Shown here: positions 49,219 through 57,882 of the stretch, one piece after another
How positions within the stretch are numbered: position 1 is the first letter of the stretch
How the letters are laid out: each line of letters opens with the position of its first letter
Program-made: the position numbers and the translations under genes
NCBI GenBank assembly: GCA_018380115.1
Contig: JAGZUF010000007.1
Location: 37,589-101,588 of the forward strand
DNA: 64,000 nt
Reading direction: 5' to 3'
Origin: Oscillospiraceae bacterium
GTDB lineage: Bacteria > Bacillota > Clostridia > Oscillospirales > Ruminococcaceae
The notes under the pieces: model-generated
Told to the model about the DNA's origin: nothing
Seen by the model: only the letters and a program-made list of their open reading frames with translations
Databases searched by the model: none

Positions 49219-50604
49219 ATGAACGATTTGAATATTGTGGGCGGCACCATCGTGCGGCCTGAGGGCTGCTTTGAGGGCAGCGTGGAGGTAAAAGGGGGCG
49301 CCATCGCCGCCGTAAAGCGGGCGGGCGAAGCGCCCGCCCCGGCTGCCGAGACGGTGGACGCCGCCGGCATGCTGGTGTTTCCCGGCATGATAGACAGCCA
49401 TGTGCACATCCGCGGGGGCAGGCTTTCGCACCGGGAGGATTTTGCCAGCGGTACCATGGCGGCCGCCGCGGGCGGCGTGACGGCCCTGGCCGAGATGCCT
49501 GTGGCAAACCCGCCCGCCTCCACCGCAGAGGTGTTCGAGGCCCGCAGGGCCGAGGCGCAGGCCGGCGCCTATGTGGACGTTGCCCTGTACGGCGGCGCCG
49601 GGGCAGACAACCTGGACGAGATAGAAAAGCTGGCCGGCGTGGGCGCCGTGGCGTACAAGACGTTCACCATGCCGCCGGTGCCGGGCCGTGAGGCTGAGTT
49701 TTACGGCCTGTGCAGCGAAACGCAGGACGCCCTGTGCCGCGTGATGGAGCGTGTGGCAAAAACCGGCCGCCTGCTGGCTGTGCACAGCGAGCTGAACCAG
49801 TATGTGGCCGCCGAGACAAAGCGCCGCATGGACGCGGGCGAAAACGGCCTGGTGGCCTTCTGCCGCTCGCGCCCTGTGGAGGCCGAGACGGCCGCCGTGG
49901 AATGGGTGATAGAGGCCGCGCGCAAAACGGGCTGCCGCGCCAGCGTGTGCCATGTGAGCACGCCGGAGGCCGTGCGCATGATAGAGGCCGCGCGCGCCCA
50001 GGGCGTGCGGGTGTGGGCCGAAACATGCCCGCAGTACATTTTGTTCAGCGAGCAAAGCGCCGCGCACGCGGGCGTGTTTGCCCGCATGAAGCCGCCGCTT
50101 CGCGACGGGCAGCGCATGCGCCAGCTGCGCCGGATGTATGAAAACGGGTCGTTTGCCATGACGGGCAGCGACCATGCGCCCTACCTGCGGGAAGAAAAAC
50201 TGAAAAACGGCCAGGATATCTGGCACACCTTCGACGGCCTGCCCGGGCTGGAGCTTTCGCTGCCGCTGCTTTTGAACGCGGCGGCGGACGGCACCCTCAG
50301 CTTTGAGGCCATTGCAAAGGCCACGGCCGAAAGCACCGCCCAGATGCTGGGCCTTGCGCCCAAAAAGGGCCGCATTGAGGCCGGGGCGGACGCGGACATG
50401 GTGCTGGTGGCGAAAAACGAGGCGCCCGTGCCGCTGGACACGTCAAGGCTGTTCACCAAGGCGCGCGGCAGCGCCGCACTGTACGAGGGCATTCCCATGC
50501 ACTACCGTGTTGCGCGCACCTATGTGCGCGGGCAGGCGGTGTATGCGGAGGGCCGCATTACCGGTAAGCAAGGCTGGGGAACATTCGTCAGCCCTGCCAG
50601 ATAG
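49219..50604 (+). CDS. Cyclic amidohydrolase (dihydropyrimidinase/allantoinase family)
   Basis: 461 residues, metal-dependent TIM-barrel hydrolase. Metal ligands are H61 and H63 (DSHVHIR), the carboxylated K147 (AYKTF), H189 (VHSE), H245 (CHVST) and D318 (GSDHAP). ETCPQYI is typical of allantoinase and dihydropyrimidinase. It opens cyclic ureides. The preceding PreT/PreA pair makes a dihydropyrimidine the likely substrate. Start ATG behind AAAGGGGG. The 150-bp gap upstream has no recognised signal. Confidence 0.9.
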   Translation: MNDLNIVGGTIVRPEGCFEGSVEVKGGAIAAVKRAGEAPAPAAETVDAAGMLVFPGMIDSHVHIRGGRLSHREDFASGTMAAAAGGVTALAEMPVANPPASTAEVFEARRAEAQAGAYVDVALYGGAGADNLDEIEKLAGVGAVAYKTFTMPPVPGREAEFYGLCSETQDALCRVMERVAKTGRLLAVHSELNQYVAAETKRRMDAGENGLVAFCRSRPVEAETAAVEWVIEAARKTGCRASVCHVSTPEAVRMIEAARAQGVRVWAETCPQYILFSEQSAAHAGVFARMKPPLRDGQRMRQLRRMYENGSFAMTGSDHAPYLREEKLKNGQDIWHTFDGLPGLELSLPLLLNAAADGTLSFEAIAKATAESTAQMLGLAPKKGRIEAGADADMVLVAKNEAPVPLDTSRLFTKARGSAALYEGIPMHYRVARTYVRGQAVYAEGRITGKQGWGTFVSPAR

Positions 50605-50636
50605 ATATTTTTCACAAAACAGGAGGTAAAGCATTT

Positions 50637-51629
50637 ATGAGAACCGATATGCGCGGAAAAGACTTTGTTACCCTGATGGACTACACGGGCGAAGAGCTGC
50701 AGACCATTCTGGACGTGGCGTTCGACTTAAAGCGCCAGAACGCCATGGGCGCCGAGCACGAGCTGCTGAAAAACAAGACGCTGGGCATGATTTTTGCGCA
50801 GCCCTCCACCCGCACGCGCGTCTCCTTCGAGACGGGCATGACGCAGCTGGGCGGCCACGCGCAGTATTACAGCGAAGACAACATGCAGCGCAAGAACAAA
50901 GAGACCTGGGAGGACACCGGCCTTGTGCTGAGCCGCTACCTGGACGCTTTGATGGTGCGCTTGTACGACCTTGAGAAGTACGGCATGGCCCGCGACATCA
51001 TGAACGAGATTCGCAAGGCCACCACCATTCCCGTCATCAACGGCCTGGACGACAAAGAGCACCCCTGCCAGTGCATGGGCGACCTGATGACCCTGCAGGA
51101 GAAGCTGGGCACCGGCTGGAAGAAGAAAAAAATTGTGATGAGCTGGGCGTATTCCGACCGCGTGAAATCTCCGGGCGTGCCGCAGGCCATGCTGATTGCG
51201 TGCAGCCTGCTGGGCGCAGACCTGACGCTGGCCTACCCGAAGGGCTACGAGCTGGACGACGACTACATGGCGTTTGCCAACAACGCCTACAAAAAGACGG
51301 GCGGCAAGCTGACCATCACCAACGACATTTACGAGGCCGCCACCGACGCCGATGTCATCTATGCCAAGAGCTGGGGCAGCACCCACGGCATGAGCAAGGA
51401 GGAGGACAAAGAGTACCGCAAGCAGTTCGAGAAAGACTGGTGCATCTCTGACGAGCACTTCAAGCTTGCCAAGCCCGTTTCCTACTACATGCATCCGCTG
51501 CCCGCCGCCCGCGGCGAGGAAGTGACGGACGCTGTGATTGACGGCGAGCACTCCATCGTGTACGACCAGGCCGAAAACCGCCTGCATGCGCAGAAGGCCG
51601 TGCTGGCGCTGCTGATGAAGAAGAAATAA
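50637..51629 (+). CDS. Knotted carbamoyltransferase (YgeW/ornithine carbamoyltransferase superfamily)
   Basis: 330 residues. The carbamoyl-phosphate site STRTR is at residues 57-61 and HPCQ at 142-145. The late substrate loop reads YMHPLPAARGEEVTDAV instead of the HCLP of ornithine enzymes, and ADVIYAKSWGS resembles the knotted acetylornithine/YgeW branch. Next to carbamate kinase and a ring-opening amidohydrolase, it probably runs in the catabolic direction, moving the carbamoyl group of a ureido acid to phosphate. The amine product cannot be read from sequence. ATG behind ACAGGAGG. Confidence 0.85.
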   Translation: MRTDMRGKDFVTLMDYTGEELQTILDVAFDLKRQNAMGAEHELLKNKTLGMIFAQPSTRTRVSFETGMTQLGGHAQYYSEDNMQRKNKETWEDTGLVLSRYLDALMVRLYDLEKYGMARDIMNEIRKATTIPVINGLDDKEHPCQCMGDLMTLQEKLGTGWKKKKIVMSWAYSDRVKSPGVPQAMLIACSLLGADLTLAYPKGYELDDDYMAFANNAYKKTGGKLTITNDIYEAATDADVIYAKSWGSTHGMSKEEDKEYRKQFEKDWCISDEHFKLAKPVSYYMHPLPAARGEEVTDAVIDGEHSIVYDQAENRLHAQKAVLALLMKKK

Positions 51630-51797
51630 GCTTTCTTCTTGCGGCCTGCGGGCGCTTGCCCGCAAGCAAAGCCCTTTTCTGGCGCTGTGCCGCGCGGCAA
51701 AGCCCTGCCGCCGCGCCGCGCGGCCGCGCCTTTCCATGAAAACCGGCGTGCCGCCCCCGCACAGGGCGCAAGGGGGCGCACAGCGCCTTTCTCGAAA

Positions 51798-51811
51798 TGT
51801 AAACGTTTACA
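51798..51811. promoter_or_regulatory. LacI-type operator upstream of the symporter genes
   Basis: TGTAAACGTTTACA, perfect and identical to the site at 37468. A TTGACT box at 51813-51818 directly follows, so binding would block a promoter there, although no good -10 is seen at normal spacing. Confidence 0.75.
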
Positions 51812-51892
51812 CTTGACTTGGAAAAAGACGGAAGCAAAGAAAATATTTCCGAAAAAAGCCACCATGAAGAACTGCAACAGGGAGGAACGATT

Positions 51893-52012
51893 ATGATCTT
51901 AGGTCTGCCTTTCCCGACATATCTCGGCTGGTTCGTAGGCCCCGCTTTGACGGTGCTTACTGCGGGTTACTGCATCTACCGGTATGTAAAATACCTGAAG
52001 ACGGGTAACTGA
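51893..52012 (+). CDS. Small symporter accessory membrane protein
   Basis: 39 residues: a single transmembrane helix (YLGWFVGPALTVLTAGYCIY) and a short basic tail (RYVKYLKTGN). The ATG follows AGGGAGGAACG. Such 40-50 residue proteins are encoded directly before SSS-type symporters in many Clostridia and are presumed partners; their mechanism is unknown. The symporter gene begins 111 nt downstream. Confidence 0.7.
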   Translation: MILGLPFPTYLGWFVGPALTVLTAGYCIYRYVKYLKTGN

Positions 52013-52123
52013 GCTGAGGTTCGAATGGGCCGCCCTGCGGCGGTGCTGCAATGCGGGTGTCCTCCGTGCGGCAATGCGGGCGCGCCCTCCACTCGTGCGA
52101 ATGCGAAAAAAGGAGATGGAATC

Positions 52124-53644
52124 ATGTTAACTGGCTCTCTTGCAACAACAGGCCTTATCGTGCTGGGCATTTACATCATCGGCATGCTGGGCATTGGTGT
52201 GTATTGCAACAAGAAGTACGCAAATAACCTCAGCGGCTTCCTCACGGGCGGCCGCAATTTGGGCCCGTGGGTGTTCGCGCTTACCTACGGCTCCACCTAT
52301 CTCAGCGCCTCCACGTTCATCGGCAACACCGGCACGGCTTACAAGGCCGGCATGGCCTATCTGATGATGCCTGTGGCGCAGGTGGTGCTGCTTCCCATCG
52401 GGCTTATCCTGTTCTCGCACGGCCTGCGCAGGGTGTCTGTGCGCCTGAACGCCATGACGCTGCCGGAGTATATCAGCAAGCGCTTCCACAGCAATGCGGC
52501 AAGCATGATAGCCTCCGTGGTCATCATCATTTTCATGGTTCCCTACATGGTGGGCGTCATCAAGGGCGGCGCACTTTCGCTGGCCAGCCTGCTGGGCCTG
52601 AGCTATGAGGTGGCTGTGTTCCTGGTGGCGGGCGTTGCGTGCGTATACCTTATTTTCGGCGGCTATATGGCGCGCTGCTACACAGACGTTATTCAGGGCG
52701 CCATGATGGCCTTCGGCATGCTGGCCGTGCTGGTGGCGGGCTTCTTCATCGTGGGCGGCCCCACCGAAATCGCCGCGGGCGTCGCCGCGTCCGACCCGGC
52801 CCTGCTTGAGACGCCGGGCCCGATGGGCTGGAGCAACCTGTTCCTGTTCTCGGCTGTGTATGCCCTCACCCCGTGGGGCCTGCCGCAGCTTGTGCAGACG
52901 AACTTCACCATCAAGGACAAAAAGACGGTTTACGTTTCTTCCATCGTGCTGTCCATCTGGCTGGGAGCCATCCTCATCGGCAGCATGATTATCGGCAACA
53001 TGGGCCGCGCCTATTTCGGCGACCAGTTCCTCGATAACCCCGACCTCGTGTTCCCGAACCTGGTGCTTACCTTCTTCCCGAACGTGCTGGGCGCCATAGT
53101 GATTGTGGCCGTTATTGCGGCGGCCATGAGCACCATCGACGGCGTGCTGATGACCAGCGGCAGCGCCTTCGGCGTGGATATTTACAAAAAGTTCATTAAG
53201 AAGGATGCCAGCGAAAAGCGGACCATCATGGTGTCCAACATCACCATGTTTGTCATCATCGCCGTGGTTATTGTGGGCTCGTTCATGGAGCTGCCCATGC
53301 TTTCTTACCTGAACTCTTACGCGTTCAGCGTCATCGCCGGCACGCTGGTGGTGCCTGTGTTCGCGGGTGTGTATTCGAAGAAGGGCACCACCGCGGGCTG
53401 CGTGGCCTCCATGCTGGCAGGCGGGCTTGGCACGCTGTTCTTCTACATGGTGAAGCCCGGCGGCGACTACATTCTGGGCTGCCCGCCGTTCGTTTCCGGC
53501 ACCATCGTGGCCATTATTGTGTTCTTTGCAGTAAGCAAATTCACAAAGCCCCTGCCGAAGGAGTTCGTGGATGATTTGTTCTCGAAAGAGGCGGAAGAGG
53601 GCGCTTATGCCGAAGAGGACATCAGCGCCGAAGCGGCAAAATAA
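52124..53644 (+). CDS. Sodium:solute symporter (SSS family)
   Basis: 506 residues, about 13 transmembrane helices, LeuT fold. FLTGGRNLGPWVFALTYGSTYLSASTFIG is the family opening with the Na+-site region. AAAMSTIDGVLMTSGSAFGVDIY is the second Na+ signature. PanF/PutP-like proteins carry acids and amino acids. Here it could import a carboxylated base, a ureido acid or a dicarboxylate. Na+ coupling matches the predicted Na+-type V-ATPase. ATG at 52124 behind AAAAGGAG. Confidence 0.9.
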   Translation: MLTGSLATTGLIVLGIYIIGMLGIGVYCNKKYANNLSGFLTGGRNLGPWVFALTYGSTYLSASTFIGNTGTAYKAGMAYLMMPVAQVVLLPIGLILFSHGLRRVSVRLNAMTLPEYISKRFHSNAASMIASVVIIIFMVPYMVGVIKGGALSLASLLGLSYEVAVFLVAGVACVYLIFGGYMARCYTDVIQGAMMAFGMLAVLVAGFFIVGGPTEIAAGVAASDPALLETPGPMGWSNLFLFSAVYALTPWGLPQLVQTNFTIKDKKTVYVSSIVLSIWLGAILIGSMIIGNMGRAYFGDQFLDNPDLVFPNLVLTFFPNVLGAIVIVAVIAAAMSTIDGVLMTSGSAFGVDIYKKFIKKDASEKRTIMVSNITMFVIIAVVIVGSFMELPMLSYLNSYAFSVIAGTLVVPVFAGVYSKKGTTAGCVASMLAGGLGTLFFYMVKPGGDYILGCPPFVSGTIVAIIVFFAVSKFTKPLPKEFVDDLFSKEAEEGAYAEEDISAEAAK

Positions 53645-54216
53645 AAGTGTTTGTCCCGCGCAGGGGGCCGGGGCCATACGGCCCTCCTGCGCATGTACCC
53701 TCCTAACGTTGGGCACGGCCGCCGCACGGCGCGCACGGCCCGGCGCCGGGCGGGGCTGCGGCTGTGCCGCAGCGCCTGCACCGGCGCACCCTGTCATCCG
53801 GAACAGCGGCGGGCGGGCAGGCCCCGCCCGCCGCACCACTCCGGAAGCCGCGCGGTGCGCGGCGCAAAACGTTTTTGAACCGGGAAGGTGAAAGCTGCAT
53901 CACAAAAGGGCGCACACGCCCGCCCCCCGAAAAGGCGCGGAAGCCGCGCGCGGCCCCGCGGGGCCTGCAGTGCGGCGCACAATGTAAAGAAGAAAACAGG
54001 CGCCGGGCGCGTGCCGCCCGGCTGTGAATAAAACAAAGCCCCGCCTGCCCCGCACGGGCGCCGCGCACACGCGCGGGCCTGCGCTGCGGCGGCCTGCGGG
54101 GCGGGGCGGCCCGTGCAGGCGGGCTGCCCGAAGCAGGCAGTGCGCGGCGCACAGCGCGCCGCATCACACATACCCCGCCGCACTGCGGCGGCAGAAAAGA
54201 ATGGAGGAACCTTATC
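53645..54216. other. GC-rich gap before the CoA-transferase gene
   Basis: 572 bp without a supportable gene. It contains CAAAACGTTTTTG near 53865-53877, which keeps the AAACGTTT core of the operator but not its flanks. No clear promoter is seen. Confidence 0.4.
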
Positions 54217-55407
54217 ATGGCAGGTTTGTTGGACGGAGTAAAAGTGCTGGACCTTACGCGTGTGCTGGCGGGCCCCTACTGCGGCATGATGCTGGCGGAC
54301 ATGGGCGCCGAGGTGACGAAGATAGAGCTGCCGGGCCGCGGCGACGATTCGCGCCGCAACTTCCCCATCGTAAACGGCGAAAGCGCCTATTTCATGAACC
54401 TGAACCGCAACAAGCGCGGCATGACGCTGAACCTGAAGAGCGAAAAGGGGCGCGAGATTTTCCGCGAGCTTGTGAAGCAGTCGGACATCGTGCTGGAGAA
54501 CTACCGCCCCGGCGTGATGGAAAAGCTGGGCCTTGGCTATGAAGATTTGAAAAAGATAAACCCCGCCATCATCTACGGCGCGGTTTCCGGCTTCGGGCAC
54601 TACGGCCCATATTCCAAGCGCGCGGGCTACGACATCATCGGCCAGGCCATGAGCGGCCTGATGAGCACCACCGGCTGGCCCGACACACCGCCCACCCGCA
54701 CGGGCACGGCCATTTCGGATGTGATGGGCGGCATCAGCTGCTGCGTGGGCGTGCTGGCGGCGTATATCAACCGTCTGAAGACGGGCGAGGGCGAAAAGGT
54801 GGACGTGGCCCTGGTGGATTCCATGGTGTCCGCTTTGGAAATCATCAACATCATCTACCTGTGCACGGGCCGCGTGCCCAGCCGCATCGGCAACCGCTAC
54901 GAGGCCATTTACCCCTACGATTCCTTCAAGGCCAAGGACGGCCACGTCATCATTGCCTGCGGCAACAACAAGCTGTTCGAGCTGCTGGTGGGCGTGATGA
55001 ACAAGCCCGAGCTTCTGGAAAACCCGCACTTTGCCGACAACAACGAGCGCGTTTTGAACCACGCCGAGCTTAAGCCCATCATTGAAGAGTGGCTGAAGGA
55101 TAAGACCATTGACGAAACAGTGGATATGCTTTTGGCCGTGGGCATCCCGGCGGGGCCCATCAACACCATCGACCGCGTGGTGGCAGACCCGCACATCGCC
55201 GGCGCCCGCGAAATGTTTGTAGAGCTGGAGCACCCCAAGGCGGGCAAAATGAAGGTGACGGGCAACCAGATTAAATTCACCAACAAAAAGGTGAAGATAG
55301 ACCGCCCCGCGCCGCTGCTGGGCCAGCACAACGAAGAGATACTGGGCGAAAAGCTGGGCTACACGCCCGAACAGGTGGCCCAGCTGAAAGAGGACGGCGT
55401 GCTGTAA
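54217..55407 (+). CDS. CaiB/BaiF (class III) CoA-transferase
   Basis: 396 residues. LLDGVKVLDLTRVLAGPYCGMMLADMGAEV is the family N-terminus; the catalytic Asp is expected near the middle of the chain, and GYDIIGQAMSGLMSTTG is another family block. The closest functional parallel is succinyl-CoA:(R)-citramalate CoA-transferase of Chloroflexus, which is in this family and is paired there with an HMG-CoA-lyase-like citramalyl-CoA lyase, just as here. ATG at 54217 behind TGGAGG. Confidence 0.85.
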   Translation: MAGLLDGVKVLDLTRVLAGPYCGMMLADMGAEVTKIELPGRGDDSRRNFPIVNGESAYFMNLNRNKRGMTLNLKSEKGREIFRELVKQSDIVLENYRPGVMEKLGLGYEDLKKINPAIIYGAVSGFGHYGPYSKRAGYDIIGQAMSGLMSTTGWPDTPPTRTGTAISDVMGGISCCVGVLAAYINRLKTGEGEKVDVALVDSMVSALEIINIIYLCTGRVPSRIGNRYEAIYPYDSFKAKDGHVIIACGNNKLFELLVGVMNKPELLENPHFADNNERVLNHAELKPIIEEWLKDKTIDETVDMLLAVGIPAGPINTIDRVVADPHIAGAREMFVELEHPKAGKMKVTGNQIKFTNKKVKIDRPAPLLGQHNEEILGEKLGYTPEQVAQLKEDGVL

Positions 55408-55536
55408 CACACGCCGGTTTGACCGCGCGCCCTGCGGGGCACGCGCGGCACAGAAAAGGCCCTTTTGCACACAGGGCGGCGGGCAGGCATGCCGGGGCCG
55501 CCCTGCGCTGCGCACAACAACAGGAGGTGTTTTGCA

Positions 55537-56448
55537 GTGAACACATATCCGAAAAAGGTAGAGCTGGTGGAGGTGGGCCCGCGCGACGGCTTTCAAAGCA
55601 TCAAAGAGTTCATCCCCACAGAGCTGAAAAAAGAGATTATCGACCGCCTTGTTGCCGCGGGCTGCACCACCGTGCAGGTGACCAGCTTCGTGCACCCCAA
55701 GGCCATCCCGCAGATGCAGGACGCGAAAGAGGTGGCGCAGTATGTGCTGGAAAAATACCCGGCCCTGCGCGCCTACGCCCTTGTGCCTAACCTGCGCGGC
55801 GCGCAGAACGCCTACGAGGCCGGCCTGCGCGAGATAAGCTATGTCATCTCTGTAAGCCCGGGGCACAACATGGCAAACGTGCGCCGCACGCTGGAGGAAT
55901 CGTTCGCAGAGCTGGGCACTATCCTCGCCACATATCCGGACATGAAGGTGGTGCTGGACGCGGCCACCGCGTTCGGCTGCCCGTTCGACGGCGAGGTGAC
56001 GCTGCAGCAGGTGCTGGCCTATGTGGAAAAGGCGCATGCGCTGGGCATCCGCGACATTGACCTGTGCGACACCATCGGCGTGGCCACGCCCGTGCAGGTG
56101 GAAAACACCATTCTGGCCCTGCGCGAAAAATTCCCGGACATCACCTTCGGCGTGCACATCCACGACACGCGCAACATGGGCATGGCGTGCAGCCTGGTGG
56201 CTATGCAGTGCGGCATTGCGCGCGTCTCCACCACTGTGGGCGGGCTTGGCGGCTGCCCATTCGCGCCCGGCGCGTCCGGCAACACGGCCAGCGAAGATTT
56301 TGTATATATGCTGGAAAAAATGGGTGTGGAGACAGGCGTGGATTTTGAAAAGCTGCTGCAGACGGCGAAATATCTGCGCGAAAAGGTGCCGGGCAACTAT
56401 TCCGGGCATCAGATAAACATTCAAAAGCCGCAGTGCACCATGGGCTGA
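55537..56448 (+). CDS. HMG-CoA lyase-family acyl-CoA lyase (possible citramalyl-CoA lyase)
   Basis: 303 residues, TIM-barrel lyase. VEVGPRDGFQ holds the catalytic Arg-Asp, FGVHIHDTRNMG the metal-binding His pair, and GLGGCPFAPGASGNTASED the signature cysteine loop. Family members cleave HMG-CoA or (R)-citramalyl-CoA. The absence of leucine-catabolism genes and the CaiB partner favour citramalyl-CoA, giving pyruvate and acetyl-CoA. The start is a GTG at 55537 behind CAGGAGGTG. Strong terminator downstream. Confidence 0.88.
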   Translation: MNTYPKKVELVEVGPRDGFQSIKEFIPTELKKEIIDRLVAAGCTTVQVTSFVHPKAIPQMQDAKEVAQYVLEKYPALRAYALVPNLRGAQNAYEAGLREISYVISVSPGHNMANVRRTLEESFAELGTILATYPDMKVVLDAATAFGCPFDGEVTLQQVLAYVEKAHALGIRDIDLCDTIGVATPVQVENTILALREKFPDITFGVHIHDTRNMGMACSLVAMQCGIARVSTTVGGLGGCPFAPGASGNTASEDFVYMLEKMGVETGVDFEKLLQTAKYLREKVPGNYSGHQINIQKPQCTMG

Positions 56449-56525
56449 GGGCCGTTTCGGGGCGGGCGGGGCGCAATGCCAATGCCCCGGCCCAGAGCGG
56501 CACAAAGCGGCGCACAGCGGCGCAG

Positions 56526-56570
56526 GCAGGCCGCCGCGCGGGGAATGCCCCGCGCGGCGGCCTGCTTTTG
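56526..56570. terminator. Terminator closing the catabolic locus
   Basis: GCAGGCCGCCGCGCGGGG and its perfect complement form an 18-bp stem with an AATG loop, then TTTTGCTTT. Confidence 0.85.
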
Positions 56571-56699
56571 CTTTGTATGCTTTAGCGGAACGGCGCCCTG
56601 CGGCTGTGCCGGGGAGAGTAAAAAGGATTATATAGTGAAAAACCTTCCGGCAGAATAGAAGCTGCGGCTGGCCAGCTGCAGCAGCAATCACCAGAAGAT

Positions 56700-57186
56700 T
56701 TTTCAATGAAAGAAAAAGACATTGGAAGTTTAACAGCATACAGTATGAAGATGGCAGTACCATTTCGTGTTCGCCTCCCCAATACAGGTGGTCCGCCATA
56801 TATGGACGGGTCGGGAAGGATACAGGACAGATACTCTGAAAATTATGCGAACAGAAAGGTGTGGACATCATCGAAGCACAAGCGTGTCCAGATCACATCC
56901 ATATGCTCATCAGCATACCACCCAGGTACGGTGCAGCATAAACCATGGGGTATCTCAAAGGGAAGAGCAATCTGATGGTTTTTTCGACAGGCACGCAAAT
57001 CTGAAGTACAAATATGGAGGCCGGCATTTCTGGGCCGGAGGGTATTATGTGGACACAGTAGGACGGAACAGGAAGCAGATACAGGAGTACGTCCGAAATC
57101 AATTGGAGGAGGACAAGAGCGCAGGCCAAATCAGCATCAAGGAATTCACTGGCCCGTTTACGGGCGGCAAGAATACCAGGGCATAA
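56700..57186 (+). pseudogene. tnpA: Decayed IS200-type transposase (TnpA)
   Basis: Fragments of IS200/IS605 TnpA appear in different frames. Read in one frame, 56850-56940 gives GVDIIEAQACPDHIHMLISI, with the HUH His-x-His motif. After an in-frame stop and frame changes, a second frame gives FFDRHANLKYKYGGRHFWAG, then YYVDTVGRNRKQIQEYVRNQ and a C-terminal ISIKEFTGPF. At least two frameshifts and a stop make it inactive. Base composition is lower in GC than the surroundings. Confidence 0.8.
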
Positions 57187-57245
57187 GAATGGCGCCTTCA
57201 GGGGCTTGCTATGAGTCGGCAATACAGTTGGCCGGCCCATTTGCG

Positions 57246-57259
57246 GCCCCTTTAGGGGC
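57246..57259 (+). mobile_element. Likely right-end hairpin of the IS200 remnant
   Basis: GCCCC-TTTA-GGGGC, 60 bp after the transposase remnant, where IS200/IS605 elements carry subterminal hairpins for single-strand recognition. Confidence 0.4.
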
Positions 57260-57449
57260 GTTGTCCGTGTTGTGCCCTTCCGTGGCTCGTGGCTTACGCA
57301 AGCCCCAGGCTTTGCCGGGGGGGGGGCCTGACTCTGCCGCACGCTTTACAGCCGCCGCGCGCGGTGGTATGATGCACACAGAAGGGCCGCACGCTGTTTG
57401 CGCCGCACGCGGCGGCGCACGGCGGCCCGCAGGGAAGGGGAGAAGCAAA

Positions 57450-57638
57450 ATGTACCCGCTGCTCAGCTTTGGCGTGCTTGCGCTTGGCGCGGCGCTGTTT
57501 GTGGTGGCGCAGAAATTTGTGAAGGACAATGTGGTGTTCCGCAACTGTGTGCGCGCGGCGGGCGTGCTGCTGGCAGCCGTGGGCGTGTGGGCGCTTGCCA
57601 TGCTGCTTTCCGGCCGCGCGCAGCTTCCGCTGGGCTGA
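57450..57638 (+). CDS. Small membrane protein, unknown function
   Basis: 62 residues with two hydrophobic segments (LLSFGVLALGAALFVVAQKF and AAGVLLAAVGVWALAMLL) joined by a short polar loop. The ATG follows GGGAAGGGGAG. I do not recognise the family. It lies alone after the IS remnant. Confidence 0.6.
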   Translation: MYPLLSFGVLALGAALFVVAQKFVKDNVVFRNCVRAAGVLLAAVGVWALAMLLSGRAQLPLG

Positions 57639-57882
57639 AAGCGCCCCGAAAGGGAAAGGGCACGCCGCGCCGCCCCGGCAGGGCGGCGCAGGCACGGACA
57701 GGGCAAATGCGCCGCAGTGCGGAAAAGCAGCCTGCGTCACTTGGAGGGGCAGGGCGGCACGCCTTGCCGAAGGGGCGGCCAAAGTCGTCAGGCGGGAGGG
57801 CGCGGGCGCATATTTTCCTGAGAAAACACACCCCGCGGCACGGGAAAAGTGCGCGCCTGCTGCCGCGCCCCTGTGAAATGGA

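Noticed and set aside
46623..51629. Orotate fermentation (dihydroorotate dehydrogenase, dihydroorotase, aspartate carbamoyltransferase)
   Set aside because: The families are related, but the first enzyme has the two-cluster PreA/PreT form, the carbamoyltransferase is of the knotted type, and the C5-acid genes would have no role. It remains a weaker alternative.
56706..57186. Two intact small proteins in overlapping frames
   Set aside because: Both are pieces of one IS200 transposase broken by frameshifts and a stop.
57189..57449. N-terminal extension of the small membrane protein at 57450
   Set aside because: The added sequence is antisense-like, crosses the IS hairpin and has no binding site; the ATG at 57450 follows GGGAAGGGGAG.
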